Shown piece by piece: positions 11,217 through 21,015 of a stretch of DNA of 64,000 nucleotides. Positions within the stretch are counted from its first letter, which is position 1. Each line of letters starts with the position of its first letter. Origin of the DNA: Triplophysa rosa (taxonomy: Eukaryota; Chordata; Actinopteri; Cypriniformes; Nemacheilidae); the NCBI RefSeq assembly GCF_024868665.1, contig NC_079897.1:2463133-2527132 (forward strand). Reading direction: 5' to 3'. The position numbers and the translations under genes are program-made. The notes below the pieces were generated by a model. It did not search any database, was not told the origin of the DNA, and saw only the letters and a program-made list of their open reading frames with translations.

Positions 11217-12786
11217 CACTGCGTTCCAAATTATTATGCAAATGATATCTTTCTCTGGTTTTCCTAATTTGTCGATGCAAATGACAGTCAGTATAATTTT
11301 CAAGTAATCAACAGTTAGGGTACTTTTGGAATTTTATTGAACAAACCTCCCACTGACAACAGTATTTATTTAAAAAATGAAAAACTCAAAATGCACTGTT
11401 CCAAATTATTATGCACAACAGAGTTTGAAAACATTTCATGGGTTGTAAAAAACTGAAAATGGTCATTTGTTGAATTTGCAGCATTAGGAGGTCATATTTA
11501 CTGAAATCAAAAGCTATTTCAATCAAAAACATCCTAACAGGGCAAGTTACATGTTAACATAGGACCCCTTCTTTGATATCACCTTCACAATTCTTGCATC
11601 CATTGAACTTGTGAGTTTTTGGATAGTTTCTGATTGAATTTCTTTGCAGGATGTCAGAATAGCCTCCCAGAGCTGCTGTTTTGATGCTAACTGCCTCCCA
11701 CCATCATAGATCTTTCGCTTGAGGATGCTCCAAAGGTTCTCAATAGGGTTGAGGTCAGGGGAGGATGGTGGCCACACCATGAGTTTCTCTCCTTTTATGC
11801 CCATAGCAGCCAATGACACAGAGGTATTCTTTGCAGCATGAGATGGTGCATTGTCATGCATGAAGATGATTTTGCTACGGAAGGCATGGTTCTTCTTTTT
11901 GTACCATGGAAGAAAGTGCTCAGTCAGAAACTCTACATACCTTGCAGAGTTCATTTTCACACCTTCAGGGACCCTAAAGGGGCCCACCAGCTGTCTCCCC
12001 ATGATTCCAGCCCAAAACATGACTCCGCCACCTCCTTGCTGACGTCGCAGCCTTGTTGGGACATGGTGGCCATCCACCAACCATCCACTACTCCATCCAT
12101 CTGGACCATCCAGGGTTGCACGGCACTCATCAGTAAACAAGACTGTTTGAAAATTAGTCTTCATGTATGTGTGGGCCCACTGCAACCGTTTCTGCTTGTG
12201 AGCATTGGTTAGGGGTGGCCGAATAGTAGGTTTATGCACAACTGCAAGCATCTGGAGGATCCTACACCTTGAGGTTTTCGGGACTCCCGAGGCACCAGCC
12301 GCTTCAAATACCTGTTTGCTGCTTTGCAATGGCATTTTTGCAGCTGCTCTCTTAATCCGATGAATTTGTCTGGAAGAAACCTTCCTCATTCTGCCTTTAT
12401 CTGCACGAACCCTTCTGTGCTCTGAATCAGCCACAAATCTCTTCACAGTACGATGATCTCGCTTAAGTTTTCGTGAAATATCTAATGTTTTCATACCTTG
12501 TCCAAGACATTGCACTATTTGACGCTTTTCGGCAGCAGACAGATCCTTTTTCTTTCCCATATTGCTTGAAACCTGTGGCCTGCTTAATAATGTGGAACGT
12601 CCTTCTTAAGTAGTTTTCCTTTAATTGGGCTCACCTGGCAAACTACTTATCACAGGTGTCTGAGATTGATTTCAGTGATCCAAAGAGCACTGAGACACAA
12701 TACCATCCATAAGTTTAATTGAACAATATAAAATTAAATGTTTACGACACTTAAATCCAATTTGCATAATAATTTGGAACGCAGTG
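11217..12786 (-). mobile_element. Tc1-like (DD37E/TRT-type) transposon, complete, copy 1
   Basis: A 1570-bp element flanked by TA at 11215-11216 and 12787-12788. The 27-bp terminal inverted repeats begin CACTGCGTTCCAAATTATTA and are perfect. A second, inner copy of the repeat lies at about 11394-11420 (CTGTTCCAAATTATTATGCA), with a weaker match at about 12580-12602 on the other side. This gives the IR/DR layout known from Sleeping Beauty-type elements. One intronless transposase gene occupies the minus strand. Both ends and the gene are intact, so the copy is potentially autonomous. Confidence 0.95.
11547..12560 (-). CDS. Tc1-like transposase, DD37E type, 337 aa
   Basis: Cut-and-paste transposase expected to bind the terminal repeats and insert at TA. 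Residues 1-110 form the helix-turn-helix DNA-binding part (KRQIVQCLGQGMKTLDISRK, then the HRIKRAAAKMP region). The catalytic domain has D144 (LFTDECRATL), D236 (MHDNAPSH) and E274 (SPDLNPIENLW). Thirty-seven residues separate D236 from E274; classical DD34E elements such as Sleeping Beauty have 34. This places it with the DD37E/TRT lineage as I recall it. The GGGGVMFWAGI glycine stretch of Tc1 transposases is at 176-186. Full length and no stop. It differs from the second copy at residues 36, 41, 220, 233 and 282. Confidence 0.96.
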   Translation of the reverse strand: MGKKKDLSAAEKRQIVQCLGQGMKTLDISRKLKRDHRTVKRFVADSEHRRVRADKGRMRKVSSRQIHRIKRAAAKMPLQSSKQVFEAAGASGVPKTSRCRILQMLAVVHKPTIRPPLTNAHKQKRLQWAHTYMKTNFQTVLFTDECRATLDGPDGWSSGWLVDGHHVPTRLRRQQGGGGVMFWAGIMGRQLVGPFRVPEGVKMNSARYVEFLTEHFLPWYKKKNHAFRSKIIFMHDNAPSHAAKNTSVSLAAMGIKGEKLMVWPPSSPDLNPIENLWSILKRKIYDGGRQLASKQQLWEAILTSCKEIQSETIQKLTSSMDARIVKVISKKGSYVNM

Positions 12787-13106
12787 TATAAGCAACGGTG
12801 TGATGGAGTTTATATTCAGATTGAATTCTATTGTGACCTGTTTTTATGTTACTGCTTTTTGTTTATTTTTACCCCCAAAAGTTACGGGTTGCACCTTTAA
12901 AAGGTCCAGTGTATGAAATTGAGTGGTGAGGTTCCGAATGCAACCAACGGCTAACTTCCCCCTCACTTTCGAAGCACTACGGTGGCTGACACAGAACTAA
13001 GATGTTGTCACGTCTTCGCTTCGTTGTTGGAGTATTTACGAAACGCACTCTGTAGAGTTTGTCTGTTTAGGGCTACTGTAGAAACAACATGGCGAATTCC
13101 ATGTAA

Positions 13107-13830
13107 AGGCTCGGGCATACTTGACTTCCGCGTCCGTGTCTGTCTCACGCACAAACGCGTCCGCACAGCTTCCTGCGCATACTCATCACGGATAAGGGCG
13201 AGTTCAACACATGCACAGTACAAATGAGTATGTGTGCTCTACCAGACCGTCAGAGGGCAGCGCTGAGTCGCGTCATCCACTGACCCACTGCAAATTAATG
13301 ATTGAGGAAGTGTTTTCGCTATGGGTGTAATGGTTCTCGGTAAAAAATTGAACCACATGGTTCTCCACCAACGGTTTAGCACGAGCTTGGACCGCGGCTC
13401 ATCTTAAATCTGACGATGGCATTATAATATGGTTCGTAAAAAATGATAATGCGTAAAACAGACCCCTAGTTACACCCCTAGTTTTCGCCATTGCAAACAA
13501 TCCGAGCAAACAGCAAGACAACAAGAACAACAACCAAACAGAGATGCTTTTTAGCTTACTGTTCTTGGTTTCAGCGTGTTGGTTTTGTATCATTCTTCTT
13601 CAATAACGACACCCTGCACACTTTCTGTGTGTGTATTGACCCCTAGTGGAATAGTGCACTTTTTCACGCATGTGCAGTTGTACGCGGCACATCCGTGCGG
13701 TCTCAAATAATTGGCTGCACGCAGATGGGGTGTGCGGACGACCGCGAACCCTTCTGATGACAAAAATTGCATCATGCGGACGACGCGCGAACACAGACGG
13801 ACGGATGGACGGACCTTACTTCGGCCTTAA
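13107..13830. mobile_element. Insertion inside the 12897-14000 element
   Basis: Interrupts the host element between CATGT and GGGGACC. Left end AAGGCTCGGGCATACTTG, right end CTTACTTCGGCCTTAA; the two are only loosely complementary. CpG-rich, with GCGTCCGCACAG on one side and GTGCGGACGACC on the other. No coding potential was recognised. It is itself interrupted by a 161-bp element. Boundaries are approximate. Confidence 0.5.
13320..13480. mobile_element. hAT-like MITE, 161 bp, with 8-bp target duplication
   Basis: Ends TATGGGTGTAA and TTACACCCCTA are inverted near-copies. Flanked on both sides by the exact 8-bp GTTTTCGC (13312-13319 and 13481-13488). This is the innermost member of a three-level nest. 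Confidence 0.75.
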
Positions 13831-14000
13831 GGGGACCTGTGGTGTATGTAGATAGAAATAGCTCATTCTAATGTAATAAAAACATAACGCTTCATTGTGT
13901 AAGGTCTTTATACACCTCTGAAGACATACTGTAGTTAGTTATGTATATTATATTGCATTTCTGTCATTGATTCTCCAAACAATTACACGTTGAACATTAG

Positions 14001-14911
14001 AATTGTATTATTTTCTGGTTTGAAACTAATGCTTTTACACAAATCCTTGATATGATTGCAGTTCTACCTGGTGAGCAATTTAATTTCTTTATCATGTAGA
14101 TCGTACTTGCTTGTGTATTTTAATAAATGCGTTTGCAGGGAACCTTTTACAAAGCCCAGCTGACTCATTAATGTCTGAATTGCGGGAAGTGGGGGCGACA
14201 CAATCGAACTGAATTGCTTTCATTATTAAAGGCTTGTACTGCAGCATTTCTGCGCTAGATCTCGTTCAACATGTTTAGCGTGCGGCACGATGAAGGCAAC
14301 TACTCTGAATGGCTTCTTTAAAAGCATTTTAATTGGATGACCTCCCCGTGATGTCATTAGGGCACAATGAATCGTCTCGAGTATTTTCAGCGAAATGACA
14401 CAATCTGACTGTATTCCACCAGACAGTTTCTAGTAGTGAAGATGGCAGACACTTTTTATTATTAATACTAATAATTGTAGTTGTGAAACATTGATCTGGG
14501 ATACAGGCAAAACAATGACAAGAGCTTTTGTTGGCGGATGGAGAATCCTCATTGGCAAACGTATTTTAATAAGCTTCTCTGAAGAGCCAGATTTCAAGCA
14601 GTTGGCTGCCATAAGGCAAAACAGCGTAAATTGTTCCCGTGTTTTGTTTCTCTCGAGGGCTTCCTCGTAATTGACTACTTGAAATATGGACTTGGAGTTG
14701 TATGTGGCGTGGATTAGAGTAATTGAGTCTCATTTGGTAGTAATTGCGTGGTTAAGTTGCCTAAATTGTTACTTATGTGTGCAGGAAAGGTTTCTCAATG
14801 TCGGATTTGCAAAGAAAGCGTACACATGTAAATTTGTTCGTGCCATCGTTCTAATGTTAATGAATCAGTGATTTGCATAAAACACCCAGTAAGTTTGTTA
14901 TAGAAGGAGTA
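14001..14911. other. No gene recognised
   Basis: Low-repeat sequence. About 14130-14400 has balanced composition with several ATTA/TAAT motifs and resembles conserved non-coding DNA, but this is only a suggestion. Confidence 0.45.
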
Positions 14912-15124
14912 TGAGGGAAAGTTTACCACAAAATTAAATTTCTTCATCCTCATATCATCCACTTTTGTGACTTTCTTCATTGATAACCAAACATCATTGA
15001 ACCCTATTGAGTTCCATTGTATGAACACAAAACCACTGAGACATTTCTCAAAGTATCTTCTTTTGTGTGCCACAGAAGAAAGAATCATGTACAGGTTTTG
15101 AAGGATTTTTATTTTTAGGTGAAC
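14912..15124. mobile_element. Degenerate Angel-like MITE
   Basis: Contains ATCTTCTTTTGTGTGCCACA, GAAGAAAGAATCATGTACAG and TTTTTAGGTGAACT in the order typical of the right half of this family. The left half is diverged and the terminal CCCTTTAA is missing. Confidence 0.55.
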
Positions 15125-16094
15125 TCAAACGTGTAAACTTGCAGATGTGTGTGCTCGTGGTTTTACACTTCCCTATATTTGATTTTATATATCTGTTCTC
15201 ATCTGTAGTAGATAGCGGAGCGTGCAAGACCTGATGCTTCTATGAAAAACCCCCTCATTTGTACCTGTTGAATTCTTGGCATCTGACAACAAGCGAATCG
15301 TGAGAATCCCTTGAGAAAGCCTCCCGGCTCGGAGCAGGCGGCGCTCACGCCCTTATTATTCTGATATTGTGCCCCTGTAAGTCCTATTGAATTTTCCTGT
15401 CGCTGCACTTGAAATCCTACAGGTAATTAGAAGCCCACCGGAGGGGATCTTTCTACAGAACAAGTGTGAAATATGAAATCATCCACCATTTGCAGACGCG
15501 CACGGGGACGAGGGAGCCGGCGAATACATTTCCTTCTGTTCTCTTTTCTCATCCAGCTAGCCGGGGGGCGGGGAGAGAGGAGATCTGGAGAAACGCGGAG
15601 GGAGGGTCGCGGCGGCACGCGCCCTGCGCACGTGTCCTCCCTGACAGATGCATGTGTGGCGGCGAGTAAACAGCATACCGGCGTCGGCGAGGCGCGCTGG
15701 CTAATTTTCTTCTCCTAGCAGCTGCATAATAGGATCTGAGGCTTGCTTTGTTGCGCGTTCCACCGGGCATCGGAGATTAGCTGCAATTAATCTTAGTTAA
15801 GAGAGCCCAGCGTGTGCCTGACACCCGTCTACGCCGGAGGGACGCGGCGGAAAAAAATAAATAAACATCAGGCTGGTTTATTCCAGTCAATATCTGGTGT
15901 TGTAATGGGACGAGAGGCGGTCGAAGCGGTCCTTCGGTTGACAAATACGTCCCATCATTCAAGCTGTTGTTCTGGTCCCTCCTTTTATTTCTCGTGCGCC
16001 TCTTTTGTCCCTTGATCTTCTGTTTATAGGGTCTTCAGGGGTGGGCGCCACTTTCTTCTGTTTCTAATATATTTACACCGACTATGCTAAAATT
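15125..16094. other. GC-rich, low-repeat island; no gene recognised
   Basis: 15280-15850 is unusually GC-rich for the window (for example CCGGGGGGCGGGGAGAG at about 15560) and then carries TGCATAATAGG and CTGCAATTAATCTTAGTTA. Short ORFs on both strands overlap one another and show no domain. The island could be a regulatory element. I could not match it to a first exon of eif3h, which should encode KIIKHYQ-like sequence. Confidence 0.4.
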
Positions 16095-16429
16095 TGTAAT
16101 GTACTTTTTGTAATATGAAGTAATTAAACTAAATACTATATGCAATAGTGGTATTAAGTCTAACTTTAAAATCCGTGCTTTAATGTATAATTCTCACATT
16201 TGTAATACTTTGGTCAGTTAATAATACGACTTTATGTAGTTTTATATTATTATTATTTGAATGAATTGAAAGAGCCGTTTCAAGTCTATCCTTGAATCAC
16301 TTAGCTAATCAAGGTTGATATAGGATATAGAAGTAATTTGTACAGTAATCTAATTATATGTAAAAAATAAAAATATGTAATTAGTAACTAGTAATTAATA
16401 CATTTTTCTGACTAACTTGCCCAACACTG
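16095..16429. mobile_element. hAT-like MITE (CAGTGTTGGG type), truncated copy
   Basis: Inverted relative to, and partly matching, the complete element at 31586-32074. Shared parts include AAGCACGGATTTTAAAGTTA (as complement), TATCCTTGAATCACTTAGCT and the terminal CTTGCCCAACACTG at 16416-16429. The other end is lost near 16095. Confidence 0.75.
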
Positions 16430-17196
16430 CAACTAGTAAACTTAGTTTTGTAATGAAAAACTATGTTTGTTAAGGGACCGTTTTCATACGATGCATTCTT
16501 GTGATTAAAAACAACTAGACCGAGCGCAACAAAACAGAAGGCTCCCAGAACATGCATTAACGTCACGGTTGTTTAATGAAGTGGTCGGCCCGTATCTTCA
16601 AGTGCTGTTGGGAAGCCTGGCCAGGTGGAGGCAGTGATGCAGTTAGTGGTGTGGCAGGGGGCACTCTGTTGAATTTAAAATAGTCGTCCGAAATGGTCGG
16701 AGTCCATGTTAATATTTGTTTGAGCTGCTTTCAGATGATTGGCTTCAGTGTTTTAAGGGGTAAAGCTGGTGTTTTTTTCAGTTTTGTTCTGCAGTATCAT
16801 CACGCAGGCGCCACGGCCGTATCAAATTAGAGAATTGCAGTTTTGGAGAGCTGAGTCGCATGCATAATGCAAACCCCACCGCTGCAGCCTGAAGAAACCA
16901 TAGTGCTGTCTCTCTGCACGGGTTCAGTGTAATGAAGTTGAAGTTGAAATCGATGATGATTATCTTTCTGGATTTAACGTGTCGGGCTGGATATGCTTGT
17001 AATTCCTCTGATCTTTGCAGTGACTCGGGTTGTTAGATTCATTGAATGAAGCTTTATATGTAGTTTGCTAGATCAGAACATAGAACATGGCGGTTAATTT
17101 TTAGAATAAAATTAAATAAATAATATTTAATTTATAATATTTAAAATATTATTTTGACTAATGGTAAAACTGTGATAATTTCTATTAGTTAAAATA
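16430..17196. other. No gene recognised
   Basis: Mixed sequence followed by an AT-rich tract (17100-17190). No exon, RNA gene or bounded repeat seen. Confidence 0.5.
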
Positions 17197-17538
17197 TAAT
17201 TCTGTCTTTTACTCGCCTTCAATTTCTTCTACATCTGTATACATTTCTTTGTTCTGATAAACACAGAGAAAGATATTTGGAAGAATGCTTCTAGTCAAAC
17301 AGTTCTTGGACCCCAATGACTACCATAGCAGAATTTTTATTGTTCTGCTGAACACAAAAGAAGGTATTGTAATAAAGCAAAAGTGCCCACTACCATTGCC
17401 ATTGTTCCTACTATTGTGGGTCCAAGAACTGTTAAGTTTCAAGCATTCTACCAAATATCTTTCTCTGTGTTCAACCAAACAAAGACATGTATACAGGTTT
17501 GGAACAACTGGATAGTGAGTAGATGACTGTCCCTTTAA
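17197..17538. mobile_element. Angel-related palindromic MITE (long form)
   Basis: Inverted arms AGAAAGATATTTGGAAGAAT (from about 17268) and its complement near 17445-17475, with CAGTTCTTGGACCC against GGGTCCAAGAACTGTT. Ends CTGTCCCTTTAA at 17538. Very similar in plan to 58838-59179. Confidence 0.7.
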
Positions 17539-17666
17539 TACATTTAATCTGCTTAATTGTAATAAAATGCAACTTATATTTAAATATATTTGTGTTTAGG
17601 TCTGTCCTCCGTTAGTGGTGTTTTTCAAACTTCATGCCAAAAATATTTACAACCTCTTTGTTTTTC

Positions 17667-18105
17667 TTAAAGGGACAGTGCACCCAAAAACAAAAATTCT
17701 GTCATTTACAGTTATATGCATTTGGCAGACGCTTTTATCCAAAGCGACTTGCATTGCATTATGCTATACATTTGTTTTTGACTATTTGTGCGATCCCTGG
17801 GATTGACCCATGATCTTGGCGTTGCTAGCGCCATGCTCCAACCACTGATTTTTTTATTCACCATGTGGTTTGAAAAGCTGCATATAACTCTCTATTCTGC
17901 AGAACACAAAGAAGGATATTTAGAAAAATGTCTTAGTGGTTTTGTGTTACAGAGGAAGTCAATTGGGGGCCAATGTTGATTGGTTACCAACATTCTTCAA
18001 GATATCTTCTTTTGTGTTCTGCATAAGAAAGTAAGTCATACATGTTTGGAATGACGTGAGGTTAAGTAAATGAAGACAGAATTTGAATTTTTAGGTGAAC
18101 TTTAA
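17667..18105. mobile_element. Angel-like MITE interrupted by a SINE
   Basis: Starts TTAAAGGGACAGTGCACCC (17667) and ends TTTTTAGGTGAACTTTAA (18105). Arms GAAGGATATTTAGAAAAATG and CATTCTTCAAGATATCTTC pair. The left third is broken by tRNA-like sequence at 17703-17855. Confidence 0.75.
17703..17855 (-). mobile_element. tRNA-derived SINE fragment
   Basis: TGCATTTGGCAGACGCTTTT and TCCAAAGCGACTTGCA are a widespread fish repeat tail. On the minus strand, the complement of 17795-17850 reads as a tRNA-like head with an A-box-like TGGTTGGAGCATGG and a B-box-like GGGTCAATCCC separated by CGCTAGCAACGCC. Orientation minus. The family is not named with certainty. Confidence 0.6.
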
Positions 18106-18635
18106 TAGGTGTTATGTTATTAAACCTGAACAGGTTATTGCTGTAATAGTGCATGTGACTTTGATTTTCCCCGAGAAATAAATAATTCAGCATCTCTGAC
18201 ATAAACGCCAGGATGATCTCGCCGTGGTTCCTGCACTACAGTGAATTGGTTGTAAATCAGATGCGCGTCATGAGGATTTGCAGGAGCGAATTTCAGACGT
18301 AACTGCGGTGCGGTCCTATGCCGCTGAAATCATGTCCTTGATGTGTGGATTAATGCGCTGCTTCTCTTCGATAACGTGGGCTTGTTAATGGAGAGTTGAA
18401 TGAATACCACGCTGACATTACACTGGATGTCTCGTAGCCCACGGCTCAGTCTATCGGCCCCGGCCAGTAATAAGCAATACACTTGTAACTCAGACCCATG
18501 ATGAATAACAATATGAGGCTGAGCGGTACATGACTGCGTTCCAGACAGGTGTGAATATTTAAAGCAGTTTTGACCGTGAAGCCTTTCGGTCGATCATACT
18601 TCACGATAGGTCATGATGTCATTGTATTTTTTTAA
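18106..18635. other. No gene recognised
   Basis: Low-repeat sequence of even composition. No exon seen. Confidence 0.45.
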
Positions 18636-18800
18636 AGCTGCAATACATAACATTTGCCTTTCTATCATCATCATATCTGTTTAGAACATAAAATTGTAGG
18701 TTACTTTTTCATGAAATTGTAGGGCTCAAATTATAAATCTGTGGATCATGGTAAGTCAGAAAGAATGTTTTGAAAACATATTTTTTATGTACTAGATAAA
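18636..18800. mobile_element. Truncated TTTAAAGCTGCAAT-type MITE
   Basis: Begins TTTAAAGCTGCAATACATAA and includes ATCTGTTTAGAACATAAAAT and GTAGGTTACTTTTT, matching the first part of the fuller copy at 47738-48017. The right part is lost in AT-rich sequence. Confidence 0.55.
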
Positions 18801-18834
18801 TAAATTATTTATTTTTTAAATAAATAGTAATATT

Positions 18835-19195
18835 TTGTGTCATAACTTTGCTTTAAATATTTAATATATCGTTTTATATATATATATTAAATATACATAT
18901 TTTCCATTTTTAAACAGAATACCTTTTTTTACTCATTTAATAGCCATTTAAACATTTAAAACGTATACATTTAATATATATAAAATTATACTTTAAATAT
19001 TAAAAGCCAAGTTATAGTGCAAGTTATTAAAAAAAATATTTATTAAACATACGTTATTTATAAGTTTTTATTAACACAGAATAACAACTTTATTAATTTT
19101 TTATAAATAGCAATAATTTGCGCTATAACTTGGCTTTAAATATTTTATGTATCATTTTATATATATTAAATGTATACGTTTTCAATTTTTAAATA
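18835..19195. repeat. AT-rich hairpin with three copies of an 80-bp unit
   Basis: The unit (CATAACTTTGCTTTAAATAT... then ATTAAATATACATATTTTC) appears at about 18835-18915. It recurs inverted at about 18953-19028 (AAGCCAAGTTATAG) and again direct at about 19110-19195 (CTATAACTTGGCTTTAAATA). The second and third can form a hairpin with arms of about 80 bp. No termini identified. Confidence 0.6.
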
Positions 19196-20094
19196 TCTTG
19201 TTCGAAATAATGTGCTTTTTGTGTCTTAATAGTCTAAAAACGATTAAACGTAACACAATTGATATTGTACATTGCATTACCAGTGGATTTCTGTTGTCTG
19301 ACCTGACGGCGTTCCAGCAGTTATTTTCAAGCAAGAGGCATGTCAATTACGTGTTTTCTGGAACGCGGCATAAGAGCGAGTGGATTTGAAAGCATGCAAT
19401 TGCAGACGCCAGTTTTGCCCTTACGTTTGAAGAGCCTGTTTGCTAAACGCAATTCACGGTTAGCCTTGACACTAAGAAATCAGGCCCTGCAAAGAAGGCA
19501 ATAAATAATTCTGGAGTCTGACGCGGACTCTTATTACCCGTGTCACTCTGCGTAGAAGGCCTGCGTTGCCTAATGGTGAATTTCGCAGGGGGGGGAATTT
19601 TTCAGCACAGTCACTGACAAATCAGCTGTCACAGTTCGTCCAGGTAATGACGTCTTTGACTCCCACCTGGCTTGTGTTTCACACGAGGGGTTTGACAGCA
19701 GAACCCGATGTATCGTTTAATTAATGATCTGGACGTGATTTTGACCCTCAAGTGCTTCTCGCACACAAAAGCTTTTGATTTCGACAGCCACAATGAGAAT
19801 CGCAGGATGCAATAGTCTGCAAAAGATTTAAACCAGACTCGTGCTTTGTGCAGATCAAGGTTAGGAATTATTGTTGTGAAATACCTGCGGTCAAACTACA
19901 TTAATGCAGCCGTTTTATTTTTCAAAAGGAGAGTTTTAGTTTTGAAGGGAGCACCAGAAGTTTTTCACTTCGGTTTTAGATATCCTCAGCGCTAGAGGAA
20001 GGCCTTGGACATTTAATGTAACAGTCGTTGCTACGTATCAAGCAGATAGAAGCCAAAATAGTTTACATCGGTTTTAAGTGTGCTTTTTTATATG
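19196..20094. other. No gene recognised
   Basis: Low-repeat sequence with a G9 run near 19590. No exon or bounded repeat seen. Confidence 0.45.
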
Positions 20095-21015
20095 AATGCT
20101 TTTATTGGTGGAACTGCAGTTTGTAATGTTTGCCTCTCTAGCACCATCTCTGTTTCAAACATTAAATTGCAGGTTACCAGGGTTTTTCCTGGCTCAAAAT
20201 GAGGCGGAGGTGGGGCCATCCTGATCTTGTACACACACGTAAGCCTACCGTACCTTTTAAGTGGCTTAACCAAAGTGACTTTGAGTTTGACATATTAAAA
20301 GTTCTAATAAAATTAGATAAAAATGCCAATTATTAAGTTATTTAAAACATTACTTTTATTCAACTAAACAGAAATGTTTTTTTAATCAAATAAAGATTTT
20401 TTTATCATTTCAACTAACTTTTCAGCCCGCAATAGCCAACTAAATTAACCAGTCTTTCTAAATGATCAAAGCTCATTCACATCTTGCATTCTCTTGTGGT
20501 TCACTTTAAATGATTCAATGATCTCTTATATTCGCTAGTGACTGAAAAGTTCAATAGTTTAAATGAATCGGTTCAAATGAGTCATTCGTGTGCGAGTCGT
20601 TCTGAATGCAATGTGCGTTCATACTGGCGAACTCGCTGTGTACAGTATACGCTGATTCAACGATCCAATTGCACAGCTGAAGACATTACAATGATGTACG
20701 TCATGTTAATTTAAGAAATTTCAAGAAATTAAACGTACTTGGATGCAAAACAAACAGCCGTGAAACACAGGCTGGCTCTTGTTCTGCAACTCTTTTTAGC
20801 GCTGTTAAATGTTAAATGCACACAGCATGTCTTGTGATGACTCGCAACATAATTTTGGCGAGAGCCTGAGGTGGCACGACATTTGACGGAGGCGGCCGCC
20901 TCCAATTTCTCTATGCAGGAAAAACCCTGGTTACTGTACACTGTATCTTTACGTTGGTTGACAGCTCAAATTGTAAATGGTTGAAAGTCTTTTTCATTGT
21001 AAATCTTTATTATTT
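20095..21015. mobile_element. TTAAAGCTGCAAT-type MITE split by an insertion
   Basis: Left half 20095-20177 (ACCATCTCTGTTTCAAACAT, GCAGGTTAC) and right half 20930-21015 (GTTACTGTACACTG, GACAGCTCAAATTGTAAAT) correspond to the uninterrupted copy at 47738-48017. A 752-bp element sits between them. Confidence 0.55.
20178..20929. mobile_element. 752-bp DNA element with CAGGGTTTTTCCTG ends
   Basis: Perfect 14-bp terminal inverted repeats CAGGGTTTTTCCTG and CAGGAAAAACCCTG. Flanked by GTTAC on both sides (20173-20177 and 20930-20934), a 5-bp duplication. AGGCGG motifs follow the left end and precede the right end. The interior has no transposase. CAGGG termini suggest hAT-like, but the short duplication leaves the superfamily open. 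Confidence 0.75.

Larger units (their letters stand above)
12897..14000. mobile_element. TTAA-type MITE split by a nested insertion
   Basis: The left part begins TTAAAAGGTCCAGTGTATG (12897), followed by AAATTGAGTGGTGAGG and a segment with GTCTGTTTAGGGCTACTGTAG and CATGGCGAATTCCATG. The right part resumes at about 13831 (GGGGACCTGTGGTGTATGTA) and runs through AGGTCTTTATACACCTCTGAAG to a decayed end near 14000. A second, shorter copy of the right part is at 52316-52556, and this comparison is how the insertion between the two halves was recognised. Confidence 0.6.

Noticed and set aside
11838..12212. Antisense frames within the transposase genes
   Set aside because: They mirror the transposase coding strand and have no domain of their own.
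15466..15718. Overlapping short frames in the GC-rich island as an eif3h first exon
   Set aside because: None contains the expected N-terminal EIF3H signature (a KIIKHYQ-like helix followed by GLVVEDRLEITNCFPFP-like sequence), and they overlap each other in different phases.
17795..17850. A functional tRNA gene on the minus strand
   Set aside because: The A- and B-box-like motifs are imperfect, no cloverleaf closes, and the piece is attached to a SINE tail within a MITE.
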